Source: Corydoras sp. C115 (taxonomy: Eukaryota; Chordata; Actinopteri; Siluriformes; Callichthyidae). From it: 64,000 bases of DNA. Under the pieces are notes generated by a model, which did no database searches, was not told the DNA's origin, and was given only the letters and a program-made list of their open reading frames with translations. The translations under genes and the position numbers were made by a program. The stretch lies in NCBI GenBank assembly GCA_019802505.1, contig JAFMOC010000009.1, forward strand, positions 7,979,001 to 8,043,000, written 5' to 3'. Below, piece by piece: positions 44,284 to 54,333 of the stretch. Within the stretch, counting starts at the first letter, position 1; each line of letters opens with the position of its first letter.

Positions 44284-44774
44284 ATATAATATATATATAG
44301 ATATAGATATATATAACCAATAATAGATAAGTTTAGGTATATAGTCTTATAATACTATATAACCAATAATAGATAAGTTTAGGTACAGAGTCTTATAATA
44401 ATATATAACCAAATAATAGATAAGTTTAGGTATAGAGTCTTACAATAATATATAACCAATAATAGATAATTTAGGTATAGAGTTTTATAATAATATATAA
44501 CCAATAATAGATATATATTTAGGTATAGAATCTTGTAATAATATATAACCAATAAAAGATAAGTTTAGGTACAGAGTCTTATAATAATATATAACCAATA
44601 ATAGATAAGTTTAGGTACAGAGTCTTATAATAATATATAACCAATAATAGATAAGTTTAGGTATAGAGTTTTATAATAATATATAACCAATAATAGATAA
44701 GTTTAGGTATAGAGTTTTATAATAATATATAACCAATAATATATAAGTTTAGGTATAGAGTCTTATAATAATAT
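44284..44774. repeat. 46-bp AT-rich minisatellite, left block
   Basis: About ten tandem copies of a 46-bp unit containing AACCAATAATAGATAAG, TTTAGGTATAGAGTC and TTATAATA. A measured period of 46 separates successive ATAACC motifs (44591, 44637). Point variants (TACAG/TATAG, CTTA/TTTA) are scattered. Not a CRISPR array: there are no spacers, only a tandem unit. Confidence 0.95.
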
Positions 44775-45114
44775 TCATTCATTCATTCATTAACTCCCGC
44801 TTAATCCTCTATTAGGGTCGCGGTGGGGTTCCCCATGCCCATCCAGGGGAGAAAGTCTCTGGCGCTGGGCAGATAGACCCAGGACAGGGCGCCAATCCAT
44901 CGCTGGGCACACACTCACTCACACAGACACACTCTATATGGGGCAATTTTGATAATTCAATTAACTTGATCCATGTTTTTGGACTCTGGGAGGAAACCGG
45001 AGAACGCGGAGGAAACCCACGCAGACACAGGGAGAACATGGAAACTCCACCCAGATGGGGATTCGAACCGGGAATCCCTAGCGAACGTGCTAACCACTAA
45101 GCCACCGTGCCGCC
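44775..45114 (-). mobile_element. V-SINE copy, full length, younger subfamily, inside minisatellite
   Basis: Perfect 14-bp TSD TCTTATAATAATAT (44761-44774, 45115-45128) lies within one 46-bp unit. (ATTC)n tail, CGGTGGGGTTCCCCATG and CCAATCCATCGCTGGG are younger-type markers. Head complement GCCACCGTGCCGCC. Confidence 0.97.
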
Positions 45115-45266
45115 TCTTATAATAATATATAACTGATAATAGATAAGTTTATGTGTAGAGTCTTATAATAATATATAACTGATAATATATAAGTTTAGGT
45201 ATAGAGTCTTATAATAATATATAACTGATAATAGATAAGTTTAGGTATAGAGTCTTATAATAATAC
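45115..45266. repeat. 46-bp minisatellite, right block
   Basis: Three copies of the same unit, all with AACTGATA in place of the AACCAATA seen left of the SINE. Confidence 0.95.
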
Positions 45267-45396
45267 AGGTCATTAAAATTTATTGGGAATTATAAACAAA
45301 AAAAAAAAGAATTTTCTTGGCTCCAAACAATACAGCAACATTTAAACATCGTCATTCGATTAAAACCAATTGTTTTCTATGAACAAATAATGTTAA

Positions 45397-45440
45397 AAAA
45401 CTTCAGTGGACCTGAGATTTGAACCCCGTTGTTTGAGGTT
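45397..45440 (-). mobile_element. Scrap of the L2-tailed SINE (head side)
   Basis: ACTTCAGTGGACCTGAGATTT then GAACCCCG matches the head-side complement of the 14449-14612 SINE. Confidence 0.55.
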
Positions 45441-45454
45441 GTGCTAATTTCCTG

Positions 45455-45870
45455 GAGGTGTGGGCAGATCTTCATCATGGTTCTGCTGAAGCTCTGCAGC
45501 TACGACGGTTACTGGATGGAACCTGGATTTCTATTGGACCAGCGGTCCTGCAGGACGTCCTCAATGGTCTAATATAGTTTTCCAATTGTTAAATACGGGT
45601 CACATGATCACCACACAATCTGTACATGGCTGTCTTACACTGTTGATGCTGCCCGGCCGCTCAATGAGGATGAGTCCCCCAATGAGCCTCGGTCCTCACA
45701 AGGTTCCTTCCTTAAAATATCAACATAAAAGAGAGTTTTGTCTTGCCGCTGTCTCTTTGTCTTGCTCTTTGGGGCTTTAAAGGTTTATAACTCTGTAAAA
45801 CTGCTTTGTGACGATGCTGGTGTAAAAAGAAATGCTATATAAATAAATGACTTGAACTAGAACTTGAACC
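45455..45870 (+). mobile_element. Element X copy, longest, forward
   Basis: Upstream part includes GAACCTGGATTTCTATTGGA. The core (45641 onward) has TGTTGATGCTGCCCGGCCGC, GAGCCTCGGTCCTCACAAGG, TTTTGTCTTGCCGCTGTCTC, AAACTGCTTTGTGACGATGC and GCTATATAAATAAATGACTTG, then ACTTGAAC repeats. The core plus tail is the form shared by all X copies here. It looks like the 3' end of a non-LTR element or a SINE parasitising one. Confidence 0.75.
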
Positions 45871-47440
45871 CAAAAGCCAAACACACAAGTTAATGAGTCG
45901 ATTTGGGAATTGTCCAATCACACGATGCCTCAATAAAATTAACCAGTAGTGACACACTACCAATAGTGATGCACTAGCAGCACGCTGCGCCCCGAGGAAA
46001 AACCTAAAATAACCAATTAGAAATCAGTCTCAGATCACATGCTTGCCAAAAGTTGGCCTGCCCACATACACATTCATTAGACCAGCGCCCCGCACAGGAA
46101 GTGTGCAGAATGGGAGCTTATTTTAATAAATTCTAACATGTCTATTAGACACACAGTACAAATAAATACGTTCCTCATGAACTATTTTGCAGTCCATAAT
46201 TAATTCACTTTAATATCTGAACAATTTTAAGGGGGGGGCAGCACCCCAGCGCCCCCTATGGACCAGCTGCCACTGACAGACCATGTGTGCTGGTTTAACT
46301 GACTGCATGTCAGCAGAGATACTGATTTAATTTAGAAGGCAGCCTTATTTCAGTCTGAAGTGTGTGCCGGCCCGGCACGTCGCACGTAATCCACGCAAAG
46401 CAGGCGCTCATAATGCGCCCGGACCCTGACCGTCTTCCCCGAGACGTAACTATAAAGAATACAACGGGACAGGTTAATGGAACGGGCCATGTGTCAAAGA
46501 GGCTATTTTAAAATTTAATAGGACGTCGGCTTGGAATTGGAGGAGCGGCGTGAGATTGCATCCTCCCTCCGTACACCCGTACACGCTCCACGCTCCGTCT
46601 CCGCCGCGCTATTTGCTCGTCTGACCCGTGATTCATAAGAGTTTGTTTCCGAGGACGGGTCAAATGTATCATCGAATCTAATTTCGTCCGAACCCGAGCC
46701 GATCAGGGGCCGGCGGAGGTGAGATTGCAGTTTAGGGCACTTCGCTGCGGCTGTATTCAATCAGTCAAAGTAATCACATGCACCCGTTTTTATTATAAAT
46801 CGTATTTACGAGCCGTTCCGTTGATCCGGCACAGTTTACATCCGGCCGGCCGTGTGGGCCGTAAATAAAACGGGACGCTTGCCACTTAAGACATTTATAG
46901 CCTCTCTTTGTCTTGTGCGTGACCCCCCCCTCAGCATTCGCACCGCATCGCCGGGTTGGACAACAAATACATAACAAATACATAACAAATAAATAACAAA
47001 TGAGCAAAATATTGGAGCTGAATCTGTTCACATTTACAGCGTTTAGCAGAAACCCACGTTGATTTACGAAGTTTATGCTGTAATTCATGTTCAGGGGCCT
47101 GGTCGTGGTTGAAACATCAGCGCTGTCAGAATCGGGTCCGAACATTAACCCCGGAGTTAAAACTAACCTAGCGAGCCGAGGTTCAGGAGCGAATTAAAGG
47201 TGTAAGTATTCGATCACTTATGAACGGGCCGATTGATTGGATGCGTCCACGGGAGTCGGTCCAGAAAAATATCCTGAGGCTGTTTGCAACATTTTCACCC
47301 CTTTGATTAGGCGCTCAGGTTCAGAACATGTTCCATTAGGCCGCGATTTAAACCCGACCTCAGTGCCCGACGTGTTACGATGTGGGGCTTTCAGAACGTT
47401 CTCATAAGCAGAGCAGGAGGATGGCAGACATGGAGAGGTA
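45871..47440. other. Unique, no gene recognised
   Basis: A short tandem ACAAATACATA repeat (46963-46998). CACATTTACAGCGTTTAGCAG at 47030-47050 recalls the complement of the L2/SINE tail. GC-richer around 46350-46720. No exon identified. Confidence 0.4.
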
Positions 47441-47571
47441 TCATCCATCCATCCATTATCTTCTGCTTTATCCTGTAATAGGATCGCAGGGGGGGGTTCT
47501 CCATGCCCATCTAAGGGAGATTTCGGGCGCTGGGCAGATACACTCAGGACAGGACGCCAATCTATCACTGG

Positions 47572-47606
<35 letters not shown>

Positions 47607-47766
47607 CTCTATATGGGGCAATTTGGAGAATTCAATTGACCTTGATCCATGTTTTTGGACTGTGGGAGGAAACCGGAGAACCCGGAGGAAACCTACACGG
47701 ACACGGGGAGAACATGGAAACTCCACCCAGATTGGGATTCGAACCGGGAATCCCTAATGCTGAGAG
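47441..47766 (-). mobile_element. V-SINE copy with expanded (CA)n
   Basis: (CATC)n tail, 7-nt G-run, and CACACA expanded to about 30 bp at 47574-47607. Central domain near consensus. Head lost after GCTGAGAG. Confidence 0.92.
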
Positions 47767-47789
47767 AAGGACATAGAAAAAAAAGATTC

Positions 47790-47968
47790 TCGGCACACAC
47801 TCACTCATACAAAGACACTCTATATAGAGTAATTTGGAGCATTCAATTGACCTTGATCCATGTTTTTGGACTGTGGAAGAAAAACGGAGAACCTGGAGGA
47901 AACCCATGCAGACATGAAGAGAACATGGAAACTCCACCCAGGTTGGCATTCGAACCAGGAATCCCTTA
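47790..47968 (-). mobile_element. V-SINE fragment, adjacent tandem
   Basis: CGGCACACACTCACTCATAC to CATTCGAACCAGGAATCCC. Diverged (GGAAGAAAAACGGAGAACC), no 3' part. Confidence 0.9.
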
Positions 47969-48006
47969 AGTCGCCATTAACGTTAACTCATTCACTAACG
48001 TTAACT

Positions 48007-48135
48007 CATTCATTATCTTCCGCTTTATCCTCTACTAGGGTCGCGGGGGGCGGTTCCAAATGCCCATCCAGGGGAGAACCTTTCGGGGGCTCGGCAGATA
48101 CACCCAGGACAGGGCGCCAATCTATCACTGGGCCC
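48007..48135 (-). mobile_element. 5'-truncated V-SINE with TSD
   Basis: (CATT) tail, TTATCTTCCGCTTTATCC, 3' part, ending at CAATCTATCACTGGGC. TSD TAACGTTAACT (47996-48006, 48137-48147). Classic 5' truncation during target-primed reverse transcription. Confidence 0.9.
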
Positions 48136-48147
48136 TTAACGTTAACT

Positions 48148-48640
48148 TTTACACTTAATTGTTTTTAATTATATGTTTTAATTGTTTCAAATATCTATTA
48201 AAGTATTGCTCCAGGTATTTGCTCATTATAAATGAATGAATTAATTAATCTTCCTTTACGAGGTTAGCATGACGCACCGCTCCACTGTCAGCCAGTCGGG
48301 TCTCAATGAAGGTTCTCTGAACTCAGGTCAGTTCGGGTACAAGCTGTTCTAAGAAATGTAATGTTCGATTCACGGCTTCTGTTCTGTTTATCTATCAATG
48401 ACGTTTTAATCAATAGATGTTTCAAATAAAGTTCCATTGAAATCTTTTAATGAGCATCTGCTTTTCAATCCTGAGTCTCGTTCTAGGAACAAACCCGGCG
48501 TCTGTATCCGTTGATTCGGGACCTGCGTCGGGTCGCACGTCCTTCGCCACTGATTCAGATTTTACACACAAACTCGTTCAGGTTCATTTCATGTTAATGG
48601 AAAAACATATATGGACAAAATTATTAAAGCCCCTTCATAT
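48148..48640. other. No gene recognised
   Basis: AT-rich, unique-looking. Confidence 0.4.
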
Positions 48641-48953
48641 GGAACCAACAGGAGAACATCTACAGGAAGTGGAGCGGGTTCAGAGCCAAAAAGACTGTGG
48701 AGGACATCCTAACAACAAACCATTCACTCTGTTGCCATCAGGATGGTGTTTTCGTTCCCTGACGACAAACAGAGAGGACGAGGAGGAGTTTCTTCCCATT
48801 GGCGATTTGGACCCTGAACCAGGACCAAACGAATCCCACCAACGACACCTTCATACCGCCAACAACCTGTAACTCTGCGCCGCGTTAGTTGATGCACTAT
48901 TTTCACTTTAATTCTAAGTTATAAAACTAATTTTAGATTCGATCTGTACAGTG
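48641..48953 (+). mobile_element. Degraded non-LTR element, ORF C-terminus (left part)
   Basis: The frame reads PFTLLPSGWCFRSLTTNRED then EEEFLPIGDLD (48721-48805), close to the LPSGRRYR...TNR..NSF.P motif at the C-terminus of fish non-LTR ORF2 proteins. The 3'UTR follows and resumes after the SINE at 49271. Confidence 0.55.
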
Positions 48954-49270
48954 TGGGCATCACGGTGGCTTAGTGGTTAACATGTTCTCCTCTTAGCGCT
49001 GGGGATTCCCGGTTCGAATCCCAATCTGGGTGGAGTTTCCATGTCCTCCCCGTGTCCATGTGGGTTTCCTCCGTGTTCAGTCCAAAAACATGGATCAAGG
49101 TCAATTGAATTCTCCAAATTGCCCCATATAGAGTGAGTGTGTGTCCAGTGATAGATTGGCGTCCTGTCCTGGGTGTATCTGCCCAGCGCCCGAGACGTTC
49201 TCCCCTGGATGGGCATGGGGACCCCCCCCCCCACGACCCTAGTAGAGGATAAAGCAGAAGATAATGGATG
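48954..49270 (+). mobile_element. V-SINE copy inside a LINE 3'UTR
   Basis: TSD GATCTGTAC(A/G)GTG at 48941-48953 and 49271-49283 with one mismatch. Complete head and tail. CTCCGGTTTCC deleted in the centre. C-run of 11. Confidence 0.95.
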
Positions 49271-49283
49271 GATCTGTACGGTG

Positions 49284-49474
49284 CCATATTTGTATAGTTT
49301 CTCTTTTAAACTTTGCATATTGTAAACGTGTATTTATTGGCTGACCTATTTGTAATTCAAAATTTTGATTTCGACTTTGGAGATGTCAAAAAAAGAATGT
49401 CACTGCTGGCTGCACCGTGTATAACTAGCGCATCTGACTAATAAACTCCATTTGATTTGATTTGATTTGATTTA
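49284..49474 (+). mobile_element. Non-LTR 3'UTR, right part, with (ATTTG)n tail
   Basis: Continues the 48641 element to GACTAATAAACTCCATTTG and ATTTG repeats. The AATAAA-like end plus short tandem tail marks a retroposon 3' end. Confidence 0.6.
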
Positions 49475-49740
49475 ACGTTGGTCCCACTGTCGCACCTACA
49501 ACCACAGATGCGTGGTGAATTCGGAAACCGGCCAGGTTCTCAGTCTCCCTCCCAGTTCATCCCACCGGGATCAGAACGGGTTGAAGTCAGAGTTCTGAGT
49601 GAGACAGACACATTCTTCTTTTAGGCCAAAACCACCCAGCCATGCCTTTATGGCCCTTGCTTTGTGCACCGGGGCAGTCATGCTGGACCAGAAAAGGTTC
49701 CTCATCCAAAAAAAAATATTTCATAAAGTTGGAAGCAGGT
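49475..49740. other. No gene recognised
   Basis: Unique-looking. GGAAGCAGGT at the right edge pairs with GGAAGTAGGT at 50323. Confidence 0.4.
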
Positions 49741-49741
49741 G

Positions 49742-50033
49742 GGGCAGCAGGGTGGCTTAGTGGTTGGCATGTTCTCCTCTAATTAATAGGGATTCCCGGT
49801 TCGAATCCCAATCTGGGTGGAGTTTCCATGTTCTCCCCATGTACGTGTGAGTTTCCTCCGGGTTCTCCGGTTTCCTCCCACAGTCCAAAAACATGGATCA
49901 AGGTCAATTGAATTCTCCAAATTGCCCCATATATAATGTGTCTGTGTGAGTGAGTGTGTGTCCAGTGATAGATTGGCGTCCTGTCCTGGGTGTATCTGCC
50001 CAGCGCCCAAAACGGTCTCCCCTGGATGGGCAT
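49742..50033 (+). mobile_element. V-SINE copy, left part of a partly duplicated insertion
   Basis: Head GGGCAGCAGGGTGGCTTAG to CCCCTGGATGGGCAT, then (TA)n at 50033-50047. With 50093-50322 it is bracketed by GGAAGCAGGTG / GGAAGTAGGTG, so the two halves probably derive from one insertion that later duplicated. Confidence 0.88.
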
Positions 50034-50092
50034 ATATATATATATATAGTGTGTAAACCATAAGTTAGTTAGTAGCAACTAAATAAAATAGT

Positions 50093-50322
50093 AATCCCTT
50101 TGGGTTCTCCAGTTTTCTTCCACAGTCCAGAAAGAAATTGAATTCTCCAAATTGCCCCATTTAGAGTGTATCTGTGTGAGTGAGTGTGTGTCCAGTGATA
50201 GATTGGCGTCTTGTCCTGGGTGTATCTGCCCAACGCCCGAAACGTTCTCCACTGGATGGGCATGGGGAATCCCCCCGCGACCCTAGTAGAGGCTAAAGCG
50301 GAAGATAATGGATGGATGGATG
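50093..50322 (+). mobile_element. V-SINE, right part
   Basis: Begins CTTTGGGTTCTCCAGTTTTC, repeats centre and 3' part, ends with (GGAT)n at the TSD-like GGAAGTAGGTG. Confidence 0.9.
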
Positions 50323-50332
50323 GAAGTAGGTG

Positions 50333-51065
50333 ATTTGATTTGATTAATCTGTGGAAATGAGACAAAACGAATCACCTGAAAGTCACTTTGCTTTGATAAT
50401 TTAAATAATAAGGAATGTTGTTTTGCAGAATCTCTCCTGTAGCTTTAAAAACAGATGCTCACCCATCACGTCAGTGCGACCAAAGACCGCGCCGTGTTAC
50501 GAATGCAAGGCAAAGGGACTTAAATAAGTCACCACAGCCCCTTGTTCTGCGTCTCCTTTCATAATGGCCGGGGTTGGCATTTGAAGTGGCTGCTATTTGA
50601 AGCCGTGAGCAGACCATGAACTCTCAAATGAAGCCCGTGTGGATCGTGTTCCTTCATCAGTCCATGGGAGCCTCTGAGATCGCCTCCTCCTTTTTTCGGT
50701 TCTTTTGTGGCCAGCCTCTGTCTGTAGCACTTTCTTTTTTTTTTTTTTTTTCCCTCTCGCTGCCTAGGAATGCCTTAATGAGTCCCCCGGTGCCATACAC
50801 ACCCTCCCGTTGCTCTGCCATTCACTGCGGAGACGTCACTCCCTCTCTTTTGTGCCGCCTCAATCTGAATTTACTTCTCATGATGTACTGTAGGTGTAAA
50901 TACAATCTCCCCCGCCCGCAGCAGTGGGTCCTCAGACGCTGACCTTTTGACTGGAGGCAAATATTAATGGGCAGATATGATTTTATTTAGGGTGCAGGTC
51001 GGTGAATGATAAGTTTGAGGAATGTATAATCACTTTTGACGACAGTATTTAATAAAACTATGTGA
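50333..51065. other. Unique, no gene recognised
   Basis: T-run at 50733-50751. The plus-strand 108-aa frame (50616-50942) crosses it and has no domain. Confidence 0.4.
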
Positions 51066-51077
51066 TATGATGATAGG

Positions 51078-51248
51078 CAGCACTGTGGCTTAGTGGTTGG
51101 CATGTTCTCCTCTCAGTGCTGGGGATTTCTGGTTCGAATCCCAATCTGGGTGGAGTTTTCATGTTCTCCCCGTGTCCGTGTGGGTTTCCTCCGGGTTCTC
51201 CGGTTTCCTTCCAAAGTCCAAAAACATGGATCAAGGTCAATTGAATTC
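51078..51248 (+). mobile_element. V-SINE, left half (split by element X)
   Basis: GCAGCACTGTGGCTTAGTGG to GGTCAATTGAATTCT. The outer TSD GATATGATGATA flanks the composite (left copy about 51066-51077, right copy about 51653-51664). Confidence 0.93.
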
Positions 51249-51472
51249 TAAGTTCAAGTAATTTATTTATAGAGCGCTTCTTTTTACAACAGTACATCGT
51301 CACAAAGCAGCTTTACAGAGTTATAAACCTTTAAACCCCCAAAGAGCAAGACAAAGAGACAGCGGCAAGACAAAACTCCCTGTTAAGTTATTATTTTAAG
51401 GAAGAAACCTTGTGAGGACCGAGGCTCAGTGAGGGACTCATCCTGCTTGAGCGGCCGGGCAGTGTCAACATT
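51249..51472 (-). mobile_element. Element X copy nested in a SINE
   Basis: AAGTTCAAGTAATTTATTTA to GCGGCCGGGCAGTGTCAACA. Full match to the X core in reverse, sitting exactly between the two SINE halves. X is the younger insertion here. Confidence 0.92.
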
Positions 51473-51650
51473 TTCCAAATTGCCCCATATAGAGTGTGTC
51501 TGTGTGAGTGAATGTGTGTCCAGTGATGGATTGGCGTCCTGTACTGGGTGTATCTGCCCAGCGCCCAAAACGTTCTCCCCTGGATGGGCATGGGGAAGCC
51601 CCACCGCGACCCTAGTAGGGGATAAAGTGGAAGATAATGGATGGGTGGAT
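51473..51650 (+). mobile_element. V-SINE, right half
   Basis: Resumes CCAAATTGCCCCATATAGAG and continues to the GGATGGGTGGATGGAT tail, then the outer TSD. Confidence 0.93.
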
Positions 51651-51664
51651 GGATGATATGATGA

Positions 51665-51780
51665 TATATAAGTATCTTATTTGTATCTTTAGCTGTCTGT
51701 AGGGCGCAGGCGATGCTTAAAACCTGTCTTTTAAAATTTTGGTAAATCAAAAAGTCTATTTAAAGCATCAAATATTTATG
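51665..51780. other. No gene recognised
   Basis: Short AT-rich stretch. Confidence 0.4.
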
Positions 51781-51852
51781 AAAAAAAAATAAATAAATAA
51801 ATAAATAAATTAAAAAAAAAAAAAAATAATAATAATAATAATAATAAATAAA
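51781..51852. repeat. A-rich (AAAT)n/(AAT)n tract
   Basis: Poly-A, AAAT and AAT runs in succession, likely a decayed retroposon tail. Confidence 0.85.
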
Positions 51853-52165
51853 TTGTGAATTTCCCCATTGTTGTACAAAAGCTTTCACATTTATAACATT
51901 CACTTAGTTTTGAACATTTTTGAACATACAATAAAAACAACGTGCAATGTAAATCCTTTTTTTTTTTTCAAAATTTGTAAATTGTGAATTATAGTGTTAT
52001 TTTTAAATCTCTTTGTTTGTGTAAATTTTAGTATGTGACACCGAAAAGTATGGTACCTTAAATTCGTTATACCTGGTATAATGACAATAAAGATATTCTG
52101 ATTCTGATTCTGATACTGAAATTGTGGGTCTGTCTTATCTTATCTTATCTTATCTTATCTTATCA
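51853..52165 (+). mobile_element. LINE-like 3' end with (TTCTGA)n, then (TTATC)n
   Basis: GTATAATGACAATAAAGATA then TTCTGA repeats (52093-52112) is a common fish non-LTR 3' terminus. TTATC repeats follow at 52133-52164. No coding part is visible. Confidence 0.55.
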
Positions 52166-53032
52166 ACCTTTTAATCCAGAGTTGAGTCGCTCATTCCCGA
52201 AACCACTCCTGCTTTATTTCATCAGTCTTTCAAGAGTAGATCCCAATAATGGGAACATATCTGGACACCAACGGCTCTCAGCTGAATTTGTGGGATATCC
52301 ATTTTTTTCGAACCCCGGTTTAAGTCCGGATGAATATTTTTCAAGATTAATACATTTCTCCGTCTGTAAAATGAAGCAACACCTGCAACAGTATCTGCAG
52401 CGTCACAGCGGATTTGCCAGCCATCTACATCTGGATGAAGGCTAATAATAAATGCATTAAATCTGCAGGCGCTGGCAGACGTGAAATCTGTGTTTTGGAG
52501 CCTCAGATTCCGACCACGTTCCACACTTACCTTTTCTATTACAAAGACCACAATCAGCAGACAAGTCGAGCCCGACGCTCGCTTCCCGCCCGGATCCGAG
52601 GTGGAGTTTCAAAGAAGAAAGTTTAGCACGCCAACAATGAGCCAAGTTTGATTTGAGGTAACGAACGAGCGCCTCGGGCCTCGGCTCCCGCATTTCTCAT
52701 AGTTAATTAATTTATTCTCCTGAATTGCCCTCAATTAAGACCTGAGCCGAAGCTAAAACCCCGTTCTGTGGTTCTCAAGCCCTGGGCTAATTGTTGTCAA
52801 CTTTCTGATATGCATGGATTATTCAAAGCGATCGCGTTAACGCATGAGGAACACAGATGAATCTTTAGAACATCGGATAAAGGATAAAATAGCCGAACAA
52901 GCGTACAGAGGACGTGGAACTACAACGTGTATCTATACTGGAATTAAAATAAATAAAACGGGTTTTTAGGATTAGTATAGAATACTTATAACTTATAATA
53001 CTTATAACTTATAGGTTATACATTTAAATATA
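52166..53032. other. Unique, no gene recognised
   Basis: Open frames in several overlapping frames on both strands, none with a domain. Confidence 0.4.
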
Positions 53033-53042
53033 ATAAATGTAT

Positions 53043-53361
53043 GGTGGCACGGTGGCTTAGTGGTTAGCATGTTCTCCTCTCAGCACTGGGGGTTCCCGGT
53101 TTGAATCCCAATCTGGGTGGAGTCTCCATGTTCTCCCTGTGTCCACATGGGTCTCCTCCGGGTTCCTCCACAGTCCAAAAACATGGATCAAGTCTTCAAA
53201 TTGCCCCATATAGAGTGTGTCTGTGTGAGTGAGTGTGTGTCCAGTGATGGATTGGCGTTCTGTCCTATCTACCCAGCGCCCGAGATTTTCTCCCCTGGAC
53301 TGGCATGGGGCACCCCCCGCGACCCTAATAAAGGATAAAGCAGAAGATAATGGATGGATGG
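53043..53361 (+). mobile_element. V-SINE copy with TSD
   Basis: TSD ATAAATGTAT (53033-53042, 53362-53371). Head intact, GGTTCTCCGGTTTCC partly deleted, (GGAT)n tail. Confidence 0.95.
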
Positions 53362-53371
53362 ATAAATGTAT

Positions 53372-53518
53372 ACTTAATAAAATGGCTGGTGGGTTTATGA
53401 GAAGTGATCAGTGCTCAAAAACAACTGATCAGTGCTCAAAAACATCTTCATTGATATTAAAACGTTCACCCCGTTCTAATTTTATTGATAAACCCCACTG
53501 CAGTTCAATATTTATTTT
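53372..53518. other. Short direct repeat
   Basis: GATCAGTGCTCAAAAACA occurs twice in a row (53405-53445). Otherwise unassigned. Confidence 0.7.
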
Positions 53519-53630
53519 GTCATTATTTATTTTTTTATATTTATATTTATATTTTTTATATTTATTTTTTCATTATTTATTTATATTTATATTTTTTATA
53601 TGTATTTTTAATTATTTTTTAAAAAGATTT
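53519..53630. repeat. AT-rich tandem tract (TTTATATTTAT-like)
   Basis: Imperfect repeats of TTATTTATATTTATATTTTT. The minus and plus open frames here are low complexity. Confidence 0.85.
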
Positions 53631-54278
53631 ATTTATCTTTCTGTACACAACCATTCCTCCTGCAGCACGTCTGAGCATCCACCCGATCTCAGGGCTTTTC
53701 TTGTATAGTACATCCTTTCCTGTCGATAAAGCCTCCGCCCCGGTCGGCATGGCGGCGTCTGCCGGAACGCCTGGCATCGTACTCACATTTCATAAGAACG
53801 TGGAGAAACAGCTTCCCTCTGACGGATTTCCAACACTGCCATCGATTTCCCATCGATTCCCAGAGAGGAAAATCATCTGCTTAAAAAAAGCTGAATGGGA
53901 CGGTTCCTGTTACACTGCATGCCGGCTCTCAATTCATTACAATTTGTTCCTTCATTCTGCGGCTGCCGCCTTTGTGATCTCCCATCATGCACTGCTGCCC
54001 AGTGCTTATTAATCAGCGCACGATCACAGAGGCACGCCGGCAACCACTCACTGCTTTGAGCTTGGTAAACACCGAGCGTTCAGTCGTTTCAATGGATTCA
54101 CACTGTATTTAATAAAAAATAAAGGAATAAACGAACAGCCGAGCTTCATTTCAAGAGTTAAGAGAATGTATTGAAAATTTTAACTAAAGACAGAAATAGC
54201 TGGAAGTCCTGCGACTATATAACGACAAAAATCTTCAATAATGTCTAATTCATCCCATACAAAACTCGGCAAGTACAG
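53631..54278. other. Unique, no gene recognised
   Basis: The 103-aa plus frame at 53701-54012 shows no domain. Confidence 0.4.
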
Positions 54279-54333
54279 TTATACCGTATGTGTCAATGCT
54301 CACAGTACTAACAGTAATAATACAAACAATATT

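Noticed and set aside
44284..45266. Regular repeat resembling a CRISPR array
   Set aside because: Units are contiguous 46-bp tandem copies with no spacers, in a vertebrate genome, and the interruption is a SINE.
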